64,000 nucleotides of DNA from Blastomussa wellsi. Its lineage: Eukaryota > Cnidaria > Anthozoa > Scleractinia > Plerogyridae. The position numbers and the translations under genes were made by a program. The stretch spans positions 20,756,469 to 20,820,468 of the forward strand of contig OX393562.1 of assembly GCA_947652115.1 (NCBI GenBank), given 5' to 3'. This document shows, piece after piece, positions 34,801 through 45,480 of this stretch (positions are counted from its first letter, which is position 1; every line of letters starts with the position of its first letter). Below the pieces are notes generated by a model, which had not been told where the DNA came from, searched no databases, and was given only the letters and a program-made list of their open reading frames with translations.

Positions 34801-36799
34801 TTTCCTTGCTATCTGCACCGTGGACTACTATGATGGAAGTTACAGTGCAAGCAAATGTGTGACTCCATCTTCAGTTACATGATCTGTGCTTCTTGAAAAA
34901 CTCTACACCCGTCCTTTACAGAAGCCAACTGGAATGGCATGAGTTGAACCTACCCACAGAAGGTCATTGGCAAATCTGCTGGTGTTGGGGCTCTCAAGAG
35001 CCAAAATTTTTAAACAAAGGTATGAATCTAAACTGGATTTTCTGGAGGAGTTGGGACAAGGGGTTTGAAACCAAACAACCTTCTATGAGGGAGGTATGGA
35101 TATTTTATTGAACAACATGTTACCGTAAGATAACACATTGCTAGAGCTGTGATCAGAAGTTTGGGGGTGAGGTATCAACTTCATTTGTAGATTTATTGTA
35201 CACAATGTTCCCACTGATGTTAATTATTTATTTAATGTTTGTTAACATGAGAAATTAAAGTGAAGCATATTGAAAATAATTCGAACCTTTGCAGGTTTCA
35301 GTGATGAATTGTATGCATTTGTAAACTTTATATGGCCAAATCCATTTGTAGGAAACTCTTTTACGTCATCCTTTGGTGACCAATCCTTGACTATAGTTTT
35401 TCTTCTATCACTTTTTTCTTGTGGATATCCACTTGTTCTCACTAAGGGAGGTAAACCTGCACAAAACAATAAATATGTTACCAACAAAATTTTAAACCAT
35501 CTCAAACATCATCTCTCTGGAGACTGTGCATGCCTTAACTTCTCAGTCCATCAAATTAAAGGGCTAAACAAAAAGCAATTGCAAACTATTAAAATTAAAA
35601 CAAGCTTGCCACAGACATGTATGCACTGTATACTTTATTCGGTCTTCAGGGTTTTCATAATAAATTGCCTTTGTTAAAGCCAAGAACTGAATTAGAGCAG
35701 CTACCATAATTCCTTGGGACCCTTCAAAAACGAATTTAATGAAGGTTTCATTGTACTTACACCATAACTATAAATTTTGGCAAACTTGACCCCCTCACCT
35801 GTTTGAAACAGTTCATCCTCAGGTTGACTGTTACTGGAATCGGCATTCTCTTCAGCTGCATCTTGAGCTATCTCAAGCTCTTCATTTTCTTCCTGAACAG
35901 TTGTCAACTTGCCATGCTGATTCTCACGACGTCCACAGCAGCATCTAAGCAGTGCAAAAAACTTACATTAGAACAAGAAACAGCCCGAGTGTAGGTTTAA
36001 AAGCTCTGCATATACTTGACCTACAGGAAAGAGGACCCAACTGCCACAGCTTTACACATACAGTGTACAACCCAGTCAGAAACCAAGTTTCTCCAACATG
36101 TAAGGTACTCAACTGGCCTCAAAAATTTGAGAAATGATTCCAGTTGATATCAATGCATGCCCTCCAATCAATTTAAAATAAACAGCTAAAGAGAACAGCA
36201 TGTCAACAACGGTCCAAACCTGAGAGCCTTTTATATGTTCGTGGGGGAGGTGGACGGGGGAACTAATTTCCTGAATTTAATATGTGTGGAGGAGACTGGG
36301 CGTGTGAAAATTATCTGGGTGAGTGCAGCTTGAAGGTCACTCATCCAGATGGTGGGTGCTCCAAAATTTTAGTTCACAGCCCCGGGGTGGAGATCATAAA
36401 GAGGCGCTATGAGAGATAAATGTCTTTCCTGAGAAACACAATAAAGTGGCCCTGGCCAGGGTCTAACCCCAGACCAACCAATAATCTGGAGTCCAGTGCA
36501 CTAACCATGGGGTCACCAAATCTCCCATCTGCATGAGGTACAGGGCAAATAAGAATTGCTTCTTGCCCTAGATTGGAATCCACCGAGATGACTGGGTCCT
36601 CAGAAAGATTACACATTTTCCTAATATTACAGATGGACATGGTTGTGGCATGTTAAAAGTTTCACTCCTGCTGGGAAGAGCGCAATATAAAAAATGTACT
36701 AATTTAACAATATTACACTCACAGTCCAGGCTTTTTCTCGTCATCAACATGGCGGATACATTCCTTTCTTTTAAATGTCTTGTAAATCCAGTCACTGTT
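22316..36799 (-). CDS. TRPM-family cation channel (N-terminal exon(s) uncertain)
   Basis: Exons in transcript order: 36799-36723, 35944-35763, 35456-35287, 34593-34389, 33838-33672, 33577-33388, 33158-32990, 32050-31909, 31479-31407, 31136-30973, 30669-30535, 30033-29591, 28693-28468, 28238-28098, 27538-27407, 26328-26080, 25546-25375, 23988-23850, 23519-23341, 22979-22850, 22400-22316; all phases agree, 1189 codons plus stop. Early exons carry the TRPM homology region (CCCG motif, [56 protein letters not shown]). S1-S6 follow, with a selectivity region in exons 25546-23850, S6 near [12 protein letters not shown], and a post-S6 TRP helix [10 protein letters not shown]. The end [15 protein letters not shown] is the coiled-coil-type tail. 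Neither alpha-kinase nor NUDT9-like domain follows; the stop is 27 residues later. TRPM channels pass Na+, Ca2+ or Mg2+. Closest to the TRPM2/TRPM8 branch by eye. Donor at 35763 (GTGTAA) is unusual. Confidence 0.9.
23590..23725. repeat. microsatellite, CAGT/GTCT tetranucleotide runs
   Basis: Irregular GTCAGTCAGTTAGTCAGT leads into perfect CAGT repeats (about 23665-23692) and GTCT repeats (about 23693-23712). It lies in a TRPM intron. It gives a fortuitous open frame without stops. Confidence 0.85.
24967..25216. mobile_element. inverted pair of Penelope-type terminal repeats with hammerhead-like core, TSD present
   Basis: The direct repeats TTATTATAGGGTAG (24967-24980) and TTATTATAGAGTAG (25203-25216), differing at one base, bracket a 222-bp insert. 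The insert is a palindrome with arms of about 90 bp meeting near 25110. At the centre CUGACGA (25104-25110), a stem, GAAAC and GUC (to 25133) form a hammerhead-like core. Helix I could extend to 19 perfect pairs from AAAGAGATTCGAGAGCT. It lies in the TRPM intron between the pore exon and the S6 exon. Outer sequence matches 1310-1455 and 14163-14310. Confidence 0.75.
25703..25824. repeat. fold-back repeat, 45-bp arms
   Basis: Arms 25703-25747 and 25780-25824 are near-perfect inverse complements (for example TGTTTCATCACATTTCC / GGAAATGTGATGAAACA) around a 32-base loop. The outer edges AAGAAGTAATATATC / GATATATCTTCT extend the symmetry. It is a MITE-like palindrome in a TRPM intron. Confidence 0.8.
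25925..26040. repeat. dispersed repeat sharing a GTGATGAATTATTAATGAGT block
   Basis: GTTTTAACGTGATGAATTAT with TAATGAGTT following occurs at about 25933 and again at 46460. Both copies are followed by GAAA/CGAAGCG-type sequence and an AGTTTCAC or GTGAAACT block. This suggests a shared mobile element; ends not defined. It lies directly before the TRPM S3-S4 exon. Confidence 0.5.
27860..27912 (-). repeat. ATT/ATA microsatellite with retroelement-like tail
   Basis: An AATAATAACAATAATAAT run is joined to TTTATTTAACGAGG. In reverse this reads as the 3' end of a SINE or LINE with an ATT tail. The body beyond it is not identified. Intronic in the TRPM gene. Confidence 0.4.
28783..29095 (-). mobile_element. 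complete-looking tRNA-derived SINE
   Basis: On the minus strand it starts with a tRNA-like head (A-box-type GGCCTAGTGGTCAGGGC, B-box GGGTTCGAGTCC), continues with a body that includes TTTAAGAACTTTCTG and AGCACAGCAGTGCTAAA, and ends in an ATT-repeat tail (about 28785-28820). The A-box segment CCTAGTGGTCAGGG is duplicated in tandem. It lies in a TRPM intron. Confidence 0.8.
32228..32664. mobile_element. inverted pair of repeats with hammerhead-like remnants (second family)
   Basis: Arms 32228-32387 and 32504-32664 are inverse complements at roughly 85% by eye around a spacer of about 116 bp. Each arm, read towards its outer end, contains TCCGAGAAC, then ATCGAAACATCG or the decayed GTTGAAACATTG. 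This fits stem II plus GAAAC-AUC of Penelope-type hammerheads; the CUGANGA box is degraded (TTGATTATGA and TTGATAATGA). It lies in a TRPM intron. Confidence 0.5.
36280..36530 (-). mobile_element. tRNA-derived SINE fragment in TRPM intron
   Basis: The minus strand shows an A-box-like CATGGTTAGTGCACTGG and a B-box-like GGGGTTAGACCC, followed by a body with CCACCCCGGGG. The head resembles that at 2515 (both carry ATGGTTAGTG.ACTG). It has no ATT tail here. Confidence 0.55.
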
Positions 36800-37306
36800 C
36801 TGTTAAATGATAACAATGTATCATAATTATTATGCTAAACTTAAACTAAATGCAGTGATTCAATTTTTACCATTGGTACAATAAAATATTTTCTTTTATA
36901 TTTTCTTTTGCTCTGGTGTATGTGCTGGTAACTGTAAAAGTTCATGTATAGCCGCGCCCATATATAAGCCACACCCACAAATTGGAAGCTCAAATTTTGA
37001 AAAACAAGTAAAGACAATAAAGTTTAAAGTGTTCTATTGGTAAACAAACAAGGACATACAAGTTAACATAACCAATATTTTCATTACCAAAGATGCGAAA
37101 AGTCCATTTGAAACTTGTCCATAGTGCAATTTAATATTGAGGGCAAAATCAAAGTGGTTCTACACAGGACGGATGATTTCATTAGTTCTAAGCCATGCTT
37201 CCTCCTCTATAACAATTTGAGTTTTCTTTATAGGTATTCCTCAACATTTTGAACTCTTTAAAGGTGTGTTGTGAGTGCAAGAGTGAAAATGTAGTGAATA
37301 CTTAAC

Positions 37307-37423
37307 AATTATTCCACGAGCACGCGTTGGATACGAGATGGTAGATAGCCAATGAGGCGCAAGGCGCCGAGTTGGCTATAACCATCTCATATCCAACAAG
37401 TGTGAGTGGAATAATTGTTTTAT
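37307..37423. mobile_element. palindrome-headed element, second copy
   Basis: Same plan as 20757-20880: outer ACAATTATTCCA / TGGAATAATTGT, conserved TTGGATA.GA box, centre GGCGCAAGGCGCC. The arm bases differ from the other copy (GAGATGGT / ACCATCTC instead of GAAGTGA / TCACTTC), but pairing is kept. Confidence 0.65.
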
Positions 37424-37738
37424 TAAAAACGCCCAAACAATATTGCACAAACATTGAGAAAAATGCATGCTTTTACGGGTACAACTACCATATATATGAG
37501 CTCATATATGTATCATTGCCTCTAAACCAATCAGAACTCAGGAATTTCAATATACCATACACGTAGCTGGTCTTTGATAAATTAGAATATGGTGCTGTAC
37601 ACGTGTTTTTGGGCTCCGCTGTTTTTGGTACTTTCGGCAATTACTTTCGAGCAGAAGTGGGACCCAAGGAACGGATATCATAACATCGATATCCTGCAAA
37701 CTAATACTAGCTTCACAAGATGGCTTCAAGTTTGCTGC

Positions 37739-38351
37739 TTAAGGGGGTAGAACCCTAACTACAAAACGGTTGCTATAGATGACTTCTAACCATCATATCT
37801 TGGGTTCCCTTTCAATCCCGGGATTACGTTTTTGCCATGCCTGTTCTATTGGAGGCATTATTCACTTTTGGCAGCTTTGACCATTTGGAAAGTCATGTGA
37901 CCAGAAAACCAAAAAGCTAAAAACTCTCACAGCTTACAGTACATCTTTCTCTAATGAAACCAAATCCAGTGGATAGAGTGCACTCTGATGCAAAATCTGT
38001 AGTATGGATTTGGTGAAATTTGCAATACTGTAAAAGTTATGACGTCACAAAACTTAGCTTTTACGACATCATAGCTTTTTAACTAATGGGAATCTCCACA
38101 AATCCATACTACAAATTTTGCATCTGCATGCACTTTATCCATTGGCTTTGTTTCATCCGAGAAAGATATAAGATTTATGTGTTCTGGTCACGTGACTTTC
38201 CAAATATGGTCAAAACTGCCAAAAGTGAAAGCAGCATCCAATAGAACAAGCATGGCAAAAACCTAATCCCAGGATTGAAAGGAAACCCACGATATGATGA
38301 TTAGAAGTCATCTATAGCAACCATTTTGTAGTTAGGGTTCTCCCCCCTTAA
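37739..38351. mobile_element. 613-bp fold-back element with TTAA ends
   Basis: TTAA at 37739-37742 and 38348-38351 flank inverted arms of nearly 300 bp that meet near 38045. The arms match at roughly 90% by eye (GAACCCTAACTACAAAA, GGTTGCTATAGATGACTTCT on both sides). Both tips have G5-6 followed by AGAACCCTAAC. No ORF of note. TTAA boundaries again suggest piggyBac-type mobilisation; the family differs from 13086-13722 in sequence. Confidence 0.8.
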
Positions 38352-38394
38352 AAAAGGCGACATAGTTAAATCCTGGTCCAACTCGAAAGCTGAT

Positions 38395-40125
38395 CATGGC
38401 CTATTTTAACGCTCGTTCTTTGGTAAATAAGTTGCCATCCTTGGAAGTAGATGTTTACAACAACTTTGATATCATTGCAGTAACTGAGACGGATCTGGAT
38501 GATTCACTGAACTCTGCAGAGCTATTTCCTTCTAATTTTTGAGTATTTAGACGCAATATAGAAACCACCGTGGGGGTGGTCTTGGAAGCTGTGAATGACA
38601 GGATCATTTGCAATCAACGAGACATATTGGAAGAATTAGAGATTGAACTTTTGATGCTTGACATCCACTATTCAAAGAATAAGTCTTTCGTATCTGGTGT
38701 GTTTTACAGAGCCCTGTCAAGCGACATTAAATGTTTGGAAACATTCCAAGCTGAATTGATTTCACGTAGTCAGTAATTTTAATCTCAAGGACATTGACTG
38801 GCAAAATAGATTGCATGTAATTCTTAACAATTCAAATGACTACGAGCTGTTCTAAGAAATAGTTTCTGACAACTTTCTAACTCAAATGGTGTTGCAACCA
38901 ACAAGAGGAAACAATGTCCTTGACCTTGTTTTGACTAACAACAGTGATATGGTTTGCGATGTGGAGGTTGGCGAGCCAATTTCGGATCACAAAATCATAA
39001 CTTTTAAAGTGAACGTTTATCCCTATCACTGCAAATCATCTGAAAGAAAGTTTTATGATTTTAACAAAGCCGACTGGTCGCGCTTGAATGAGCTGCTCAA
39101 ATATATTCCATGGCATTGTGCATTTCTATCTGACTATATAAATGAAATTTGGAGTGCATGGACGGACCTGTTTTTCATCGCAGTTGATGAGCGCATCCCA
39201 AAACAGAGAAAAAGGAGAAATTGCCGAGCCCCTTGGATTTCCCCAACATAATCAAACTTGTACGAAGAAAGAAACAATTATTATAAGATGATAAAGCCAA
39301 GAATAGCAATAATGATGATGACACATGGCTTTTATATAAAACACAAGCAACCTTTTGAAGAAAGAATGCAACAAGGCCTGCTGGGAATAATGGTTTGGCA
39401 AACAATCTGAACGACAACAGAAATTAAGTCGAAGTTAAGTTAAGTCGAGAAGGAAAGCAACAAATTATCTAATCATTCTTAAGCTTGATAAAGGTGACAT
39501 TTTAACAAATGAAAGCGATATCGCTGAATCCGTGAATGATTACTTTGCATCAGTTTTTAGAAAGGAAAGCTTGGATAATATCCCATAATTTGACCAAATT
39601 ATTAGAGACACCGATCTCAGTCTTCTGCACTGCTTGCCTGGGGACATAAACAAGATTCTGTACGAACTCAACTCCAGTAAATCCCCAGGCCCGGATGGCA
39701 TTCATCCTATGATCTTAAAAAATTGTGCTGGAACTTTGGCTCCATCATTATGCGATGCCTTTGATGCATTCTTTATATCTGGCGTGCTACCTCGCGACTG
39801 GAAGTTGGCCAATATAAATCCTTTACACAAGAAAGGTGCTAAAAATTTTTGCAAGAGCTACCACCCTGTTCAGCACCTTGTTCAGTTTTGGATATCAATT
39901 AATATCTTCATTCCAGACCAGTTTGGCTTCCTAATGGGGAAATCTTTTTTATCCCAGTTGTTATCATCGTTTCATTATTGGGCCCAGGAGCGAAACAGAG
40001 GTCTCACAACGGATGTTGTATTTTTAGATATTTCAAAGGCATTCGACTCAATGCCACACGAGTCTTTTGACAAAGATACATGTTTACGGTATCCATGTCC
40101 ACTTCTGTCTTAGCTTAGAAGTTTT
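38395..40125 (+). mobile_element. degenerate LINE: endonuclease and 5' part of reverse transcriptase
   Basis: Plus-strand frames interrupted by stops and frameshifts. The segment at 38397 encodes MAYFNARSLVNKLPSLEVD then DIIAVTET, typical of an apurinic-type endonuclease domain. 38886-39251 continues with LDLVLTNN and SDHKIITF, matching the endonuclease C-terminal SDH box. 39634-40113 carries SPGPDGIHPMILK and LPRDWKLANINPLHKKG, then the first catalytic motif VVFLDISKAFD. The YADD box and everything after are missing, so the copy is dead. Looks like a CR1/L2/jockey-group LINE. It lies between TRPM exon 1 as modelled and the exon at 40864. Confidence 0.85.
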
Positions 40126-40863
40126 TTAACAGATCGGTACCCGTGTATAGACTGCTGACGAATACTAAGGATGATCTTGAGGAATTGCTAAATGTTTCAA
40201 AGTGCACAAACCATGACGTAGCTCCTTTAAGCGGATGCCTTCGGGAAAGGGCAAGTTGGAGGTCAGCCGCTGAATAGAGAGGTTTTAAGGCCTTTTACAA
40301 TTATCACATTATTTCAATGCAACACAGCATGGAAAGGAATCACGGAATAATATAAAGACAGCAATTTACATTTAGTAGTGTTTGAATGATTTTATGGGTC
40401 ATGATCGTTAATTTTAGACCCTTGCCTATTGTGAACAAAGCCCAACTTTGTACATTTTATTCTTGTTGGCTGCTAAATAGGGGTAAAAACAACAAAAAAC
40501 CCTTTAACATGATGGTCAAAAGTTAAGGTGGCCACAGCCACTTACATGTAAAAGAGGGGGCTACCTTATAGAGATTTAATTTACAGAATCAACTGACAAT
40601 AGATTTGGGACATTCATAACTGGCCATCTACATGGAGACAAAAGGGTGGCTGCTTACTAGGGGTTTACCATATCTTTGGTGTGGATGAAGATTAGACCCT
40701 AAAATTTTCATGCAGATTATTCTTATTTGCAATCATAAGGAGGGGCAGCTAAGGAGCCATACTGTAACTGCCTGTATGATATTAAGTATTAATTTCCGTA
40801 TCAGTTCCAAACAAAGCAAATGGTGAAAGTGAAACTCCTTCTCTACTAAACAAACTAGCTTAC

Positions 40864-43770
40864 TTCTCTCTGTGTTTCATATCGTTCAGACACACCCTTG
40901 AGAAGGTCATCTGTCTCACATAACAGTCCTCTCAAGAAAGCTGCAGATCCATTTCCCAGACTCGAATCATGTGAACTCTGCAATTCATCTGCACTTAATT
41001 TCTCCTCCAGCAGCTCTCTTTTGACTGAGTTGGAGTAAACCCTTGCTCGACGTCGGGCATGAGCAGTACTGACTCTTCTCCGCCTAGGCTTAACGACAGA
41101 GCTGTCTTGAGCAGACTGCATTACCGACTCATTTAGTCACTAGAATGACATCAAGCGGTTATACATTATTATACAATCCTGCAAAATGGAGTTTGCTGTC
41201 TGGAAAACAGAAAAATAAACACATCCTTTAATATCTGGAAAATTACAGTATATTATGTCTTGTATACAGTACATGTGTGGGAGGCGCAGTGGATGATGAC
41301 TTTCAGGATGACTTTCAGGATGACTTTTTCAAGTTTGGCCCTTGTGACTTCAAAAAAATCTATTGATTGTGGCTTCCCCTTCCTTTAGCTACATATTTTA
41401 TATCTTCATCTTGATGTTCTAGGCACATACTGAGTACGCGAAAAATACTTAAATCGTACTAAAAAGCAAAAATGTCCTCGTGACAGTCTCCTTCTTATTA
41501 AAGTTTATACAGTGTAGATAATTCACTAGTTGGAGTTTTGCACAATTTGTCAAATATTTGCAACGTGCCAAGCTGTCAAATATGAAATGAACAAAATTTT
41601 CCAGAGAAAAATATGCTGTATTAAAATTTTAAACCCTGACCGAATCTATAGCATGTCTATTTGAAGTGTAACCATGTAGATCTCTAAGGACGGTGGATAT
41701 GCATAGTTGTTTACGTTCAACGTCGTTGTCAACAGCGAAAACTTTCAAAAGGGGTCGTAGTTACCTCTACTGTTGAAGAATTAACGTATTTCCTGATGAT
41801 TTCTTGCGATACCCTGCATTCCTCTGCTTTCTGTAAGATATTGATCCAGATATTTGCCACACTTACAACTGAAGTTCGGTATTCGATGTAGTGCACTTCA
41901 TCACCTGGAAGAAAGAGTAATTAGTGTACGAGAAGTCACTTTAGGGCCCAGTCCTCGCAGTCCAATTTTCATCAAGTGCGCGTGATAGCGTCAAACTACG
42001 TCACCATATTTCGATGCATTTTTCGACAGTGAATATTAGCCAATTAGCGCGCGAGAATTTCTGCAGTTATGATAAAAAATATTTGATTACAAACATTGTT
42101 TTGTTTTGGTAAACAAATCTTCTAATATCGGCAAGACCACAACGACAAACCAATGAATGGTGCCGGATCTTTGTAGACCTCGATCAGTTAAAATCAAAAG
42201 ATACTATGCAAAAAACGGTACACTGATCCCCGCGGCGAAGAGAAAAAATTAAAACAGAAATGAAATTACATAAAAGCAAGTACAATACATTTGCCCGATA
42301 TTTCGGTTTGAAAAACAAACCTTCTACGGGGGCTTAAAAAATGAATGCCATTCATTTTTTGGCATTCATTGGGGATCAGTCTACCATTTTTTGCATAGTA
42401 TCTTTTGTTTTGGTACCGTCCGCACTAGGCTGACAAATTTTGTTTCGCGCTACCAAAAAACTCGACAAATTTGTCTCCTGACCAAATTTTCAGTTTGGTA
42501 ATTAATCGTATGCGCACTTGAAAACATCAAATTATTCCATTACCACAGAGTGACAATCACCTTGAAATTGAAGACGGAGAAACTCTTTGAAAAGCGAGAT
42601 TAAATCTTTTGGATTGACGTTTCTCTTCCGTTCAAGGCGGACAAATTGAAAAATGTGCCAGTTTTGACGCTTGACAAGAATTTGTCCTGCCACGGAGCAG
42701 GCCGACGGAGCCTTTGAAGTTTGGTATGGCTTGACAAAATTTGGAAGGAAAAAAAGTTGTCTTCCGCACTTGTAAAACGGAACTGCTGATTTTGCCTAGT
42801 GCGGACGGTACCCAAGTTAAACAAAAGAACTCTCCTTTTTTAGTAAACATATGCTGATCTTTTCTTTATTAAGGATTGTAATCATAAACTCTAAGGCCGG
42901 GACGTTCAAGGCGAGACAAGTCACAGTAACAGCTGGTCTGTGCGGCAAGTCGCTCCATGTCCTCTTTGGCAGTGCTCCATTGCACTTCGATTGGTGTCAA
43001 TGTTATGTACCGATTTGTGGCCTACTGTCACTCAGGTCAAGCTAACCGTCCTGAGGAGCAAGCCATTTGTTAATAAGGAATTTTCTCTCCTCTGACATAT
43101 TCTCCCACACGCTATTAGTCTTTGTAGCAGCTCTTCCTGCATTGATAACTGCGCTAGAAGGTTTGATACCAACACGCCCTGTTGTCGTTCTATAAAGACA
43201 CTTTCTATTGTTCAAAGCAGACGGTAATAACGGTTTATTTCCAACGACTGACGCACTCTTTGGTTTTATTATCTTCTCCAAAGTGTGCTGAGTCACCGCC
43301 TTAGCAATTGAAGGGGTTTGTGGAGTTGTTTGAGCTGTCTTGTCACAAACTTCAAGAACTTCTTTGCAACTTATCGATGAGCAGCAGAAGTCTCCTATAT
43401 CACCTGATTTCATCAGCTGCAAGGAATCTACCGTGTTACTCCTTGTGAGAATATGTTTAGAAACCACCCACGACCTCCTCCTCTGGCGAACAGCTCCTTT
43501 GAATTGAACAGAAAATGCCTCTCTTATGATTTCTTCTTTTTCTTTCGTCGTGGTCGAACTGACTTTGTCAAACTGCCAGCTTTTGCTCTGATTATCGGGC
43601 GTCCGTGAAAAAATTACCTTGCTACGGCAAGACGAAGTGATTTGGCAACTTCCTTCCTCGTCCAAACCCTCCAATCCTTCAATATCTTGGGAAGTGCTTG
43701 GTTTAAAATGTAGTTTTTTGAAAGAAAGTAAAATTTCCTTCATTTGCGGAGACATCGTGAGCTTTTCCAT
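40864..43770 (-). CDS. unrecognised protein, or N-terminal part of the TRPM transcript (3 exons)
   Basis: Exons 43770-43047, 41904-41765 and 41115-40864 join in frame (724+140+252 bases, 372 codons). ATG at 43770 has a good context (GCAATGG). The protein begins MEKLTMSPQMKEILLSFKKL, continues serine/threonine- and lysine-rich, includes WENMSEERKFLINKWLAP, a short helical exon (VANIWINILQKAEECRV), and an arginine-rich stretch KPRRRRVSTAHARRRARV. I do not recognise the family and see no membrane segment. The donor at 40864 (GAA|GTAAGC) is phase 0 and the first certain TRPM exon (36799) is also phase 0, so splicing across the 4-kb LINE-containing intron would give one 1561-residue protein. A separate gene whose last exon I cannot see is equally possible. 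The acceptor at 41115 has a TGACTAA branch-like site but a poor pyrimidine tract. Confidence 0.55.
42189..42411. repeat. fold-back repeat abutting the GGTACC element
   Basis: AAAATCAAAAGATACTATGC (about 42190-42209) with following ACTGATCCCC and GGGGATCAGT with GCATAGTATCTTTTG (about 42371-42407) are inverse arms of roughly 42 bp. Between them are TGAATGCCATTCA-type palindromic bases. No coding signal. Lies in the intron of the 40864-43770 gene. Confidence 0.6.
42412..42812. mobile_element. 401-bp MITE with 20-bp perfect terminal inverted repeats
   Basis: GGTACCGTCCGCACTAGGC at 42412 is repeated as its exact inverse complement GCCTAGTGCGGACGGTACC ending at 42812. The interior has a second level of symmetry (GACAAATTTGTC and TTTGACAAG/CTTGACAAA blocks). 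Minus-strand frames inside are short and look fortuitous. Target duplication not resolved. Confidence 0.7.
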
Positions 43771-45480
43771 TGCTACGCTAGTCGAAATAAAAACAAATTC
43801 CTTGGTTGTTGCAGTGCTTTGAAGTGTTCTTACATGTGTTTAATAACCAAAACTAATCAAACCTAAGGATTACTGGTAATTATGTAAAACACTGTTTTTG
43901 TACCGGTTCTTTCGACTTTTCTTCTTGTCGAAGATATTTAATAAGGACCGATGACAAAAATGTCGTTTTCCCCCAAAATACAACTAGTTATTAAAGTCGA
44001 TTATTCTTTTCAAGTAGGTAATCAACTACCTGCTCCTTGGAAAGGGTAAGATGAAATTTGTTATTCCTTAGCATTAACCTGGTTGATTTATTTACATACA
44101 CGGCTTATACAAGGCGAAAGTGATCAAATTAGTTGACATAGCGAGTTTTAGCATTTTTTTGTTCAAATGACTGCTAACCAAAGGGCTGAGCATCTGAGTC
44201 ATGTCTTCAATACACTTTACTCAGGAAGAAACAGAGGTCTAAGTCGAGATACATTCCATTCTCGACATTTTCCTACTTGTATTTCCTATCAAACCGTACA
44301 GAGAATCACTTCTTAGAATTGACGGGTTGGGGCCAATATAACAGTCTGATACAATGGAAAATTCTGGGGGAACATGGTTTTGCCTCTTGCATTAAACTAG
44401 TTCTCTCTCCTTCTTGCAAACAGAGAATGTAAACTTGTATCCTGTCGCTTTTACGTGTTTGAAACTTTTCCTTCGACCCTTCTCGTGAGGCACCTCTATC
44501 CACTGTATTACTGTATTCAGTTGTCACGGAATATTTATCATTGTTCAAGGAAATAATTTATATTAGGGTAAATTATTACTGAAATCTGTACAAACAAAAC
44601 TTGCAACTTACTGTAGAAGTAAAAATTTGTTTTTGCAGCTTGCAAGAAGTTGGAACTTAGCAAACAAGTTTTCAAGGTCTACATATTACTATTTGTATGC
44701 AAATTAGGTATGCAAATTAGGTTAATAATAAGCCATGGGTGGATTCAACACCGTGACACCTATGGCTTATGATTAACTGCAACTGAAGAACTCAGTTCGC
44801 GCCTTTGTACGATTGAGGGGTTGCTTAGGAATTCTCGGTATTACTTTTTTCACACTTGGCGGCGTTCAAAACACACACGGAGGGAAACAAGAAACCTCTC
44901 TTTTCAGCATTTCTTGGCATAATGAAAATGTTTTCCAGATAGAGCACGCGGAATTGTCGGCGTCACTCGCGTGGAGACCTTTAGTTGAGTCAAACAATCG
45001 CGCGAAACGCACAACCCGTATTTCTAACATTTATTCTCCAACTCTTTTTATTGATCCACACTGAACCCACACGAAATGAAAGGAAAGTTCAGCAGTCTTA
45101 AAAAATAAGTGCCTCCTAAGGCGACTTTTTCGTTCATTACATATTTACGAAGCCAGCTGAATGTTCACGATTCTGATTTTTATTTAGTGCGCGGCCAGCC
45201 AACATTTCCTTTAGCGAAAACATTCATTCATTCTCGCCGAACACAATTCAGTTGGTGGCCTAAAATCTAAAAGGACTTTAAAATGACTGGCCTTCGAAAG
45301 CTGAAAGACAGAGCCAGATAACGCAACTCACAAGCGACGTTTTCCTAATTCATTACTTGCGTGTACTTACGAAGTCACGCTGAACGATCACCACGGCTAT
45401 TGATAAAAATGCGGTTAACATTTCATAACGTTTACTTCAGCGCGGAAAACATGCATTAATCCTCGCAGAATATTACCGCC
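43771..45480. other. intergenic, no gene recognised
   Basis: 5' flank of the 43770 start codon and spacer towards the GPCR cluster. I see no splice-supported exon and only weak duplication (TATGCAAATTAGG twice near 44697-44720). The small frames at 44306 and 44813 have no recognisable features. Confidence 0.4.

Noticed and set aside
35270..35677. 135-codon plus-strand frame
   Set aside because: It is antisense to the TRPM exon 35287-35456 and its intron.
38570..39251. Independent host genes from the LINE frames
   Set aside because: The frames carry endonuclease and reverse-transcriptase motifs in order and are broken by stops; they belong to one dead retroelement.
42600..42850. Two overlapping 72-74 codon minus frames as a small gene
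   Set aside because: They lie inside the 401-bp inverted-repeat element and end at its tip; no start context or domain.
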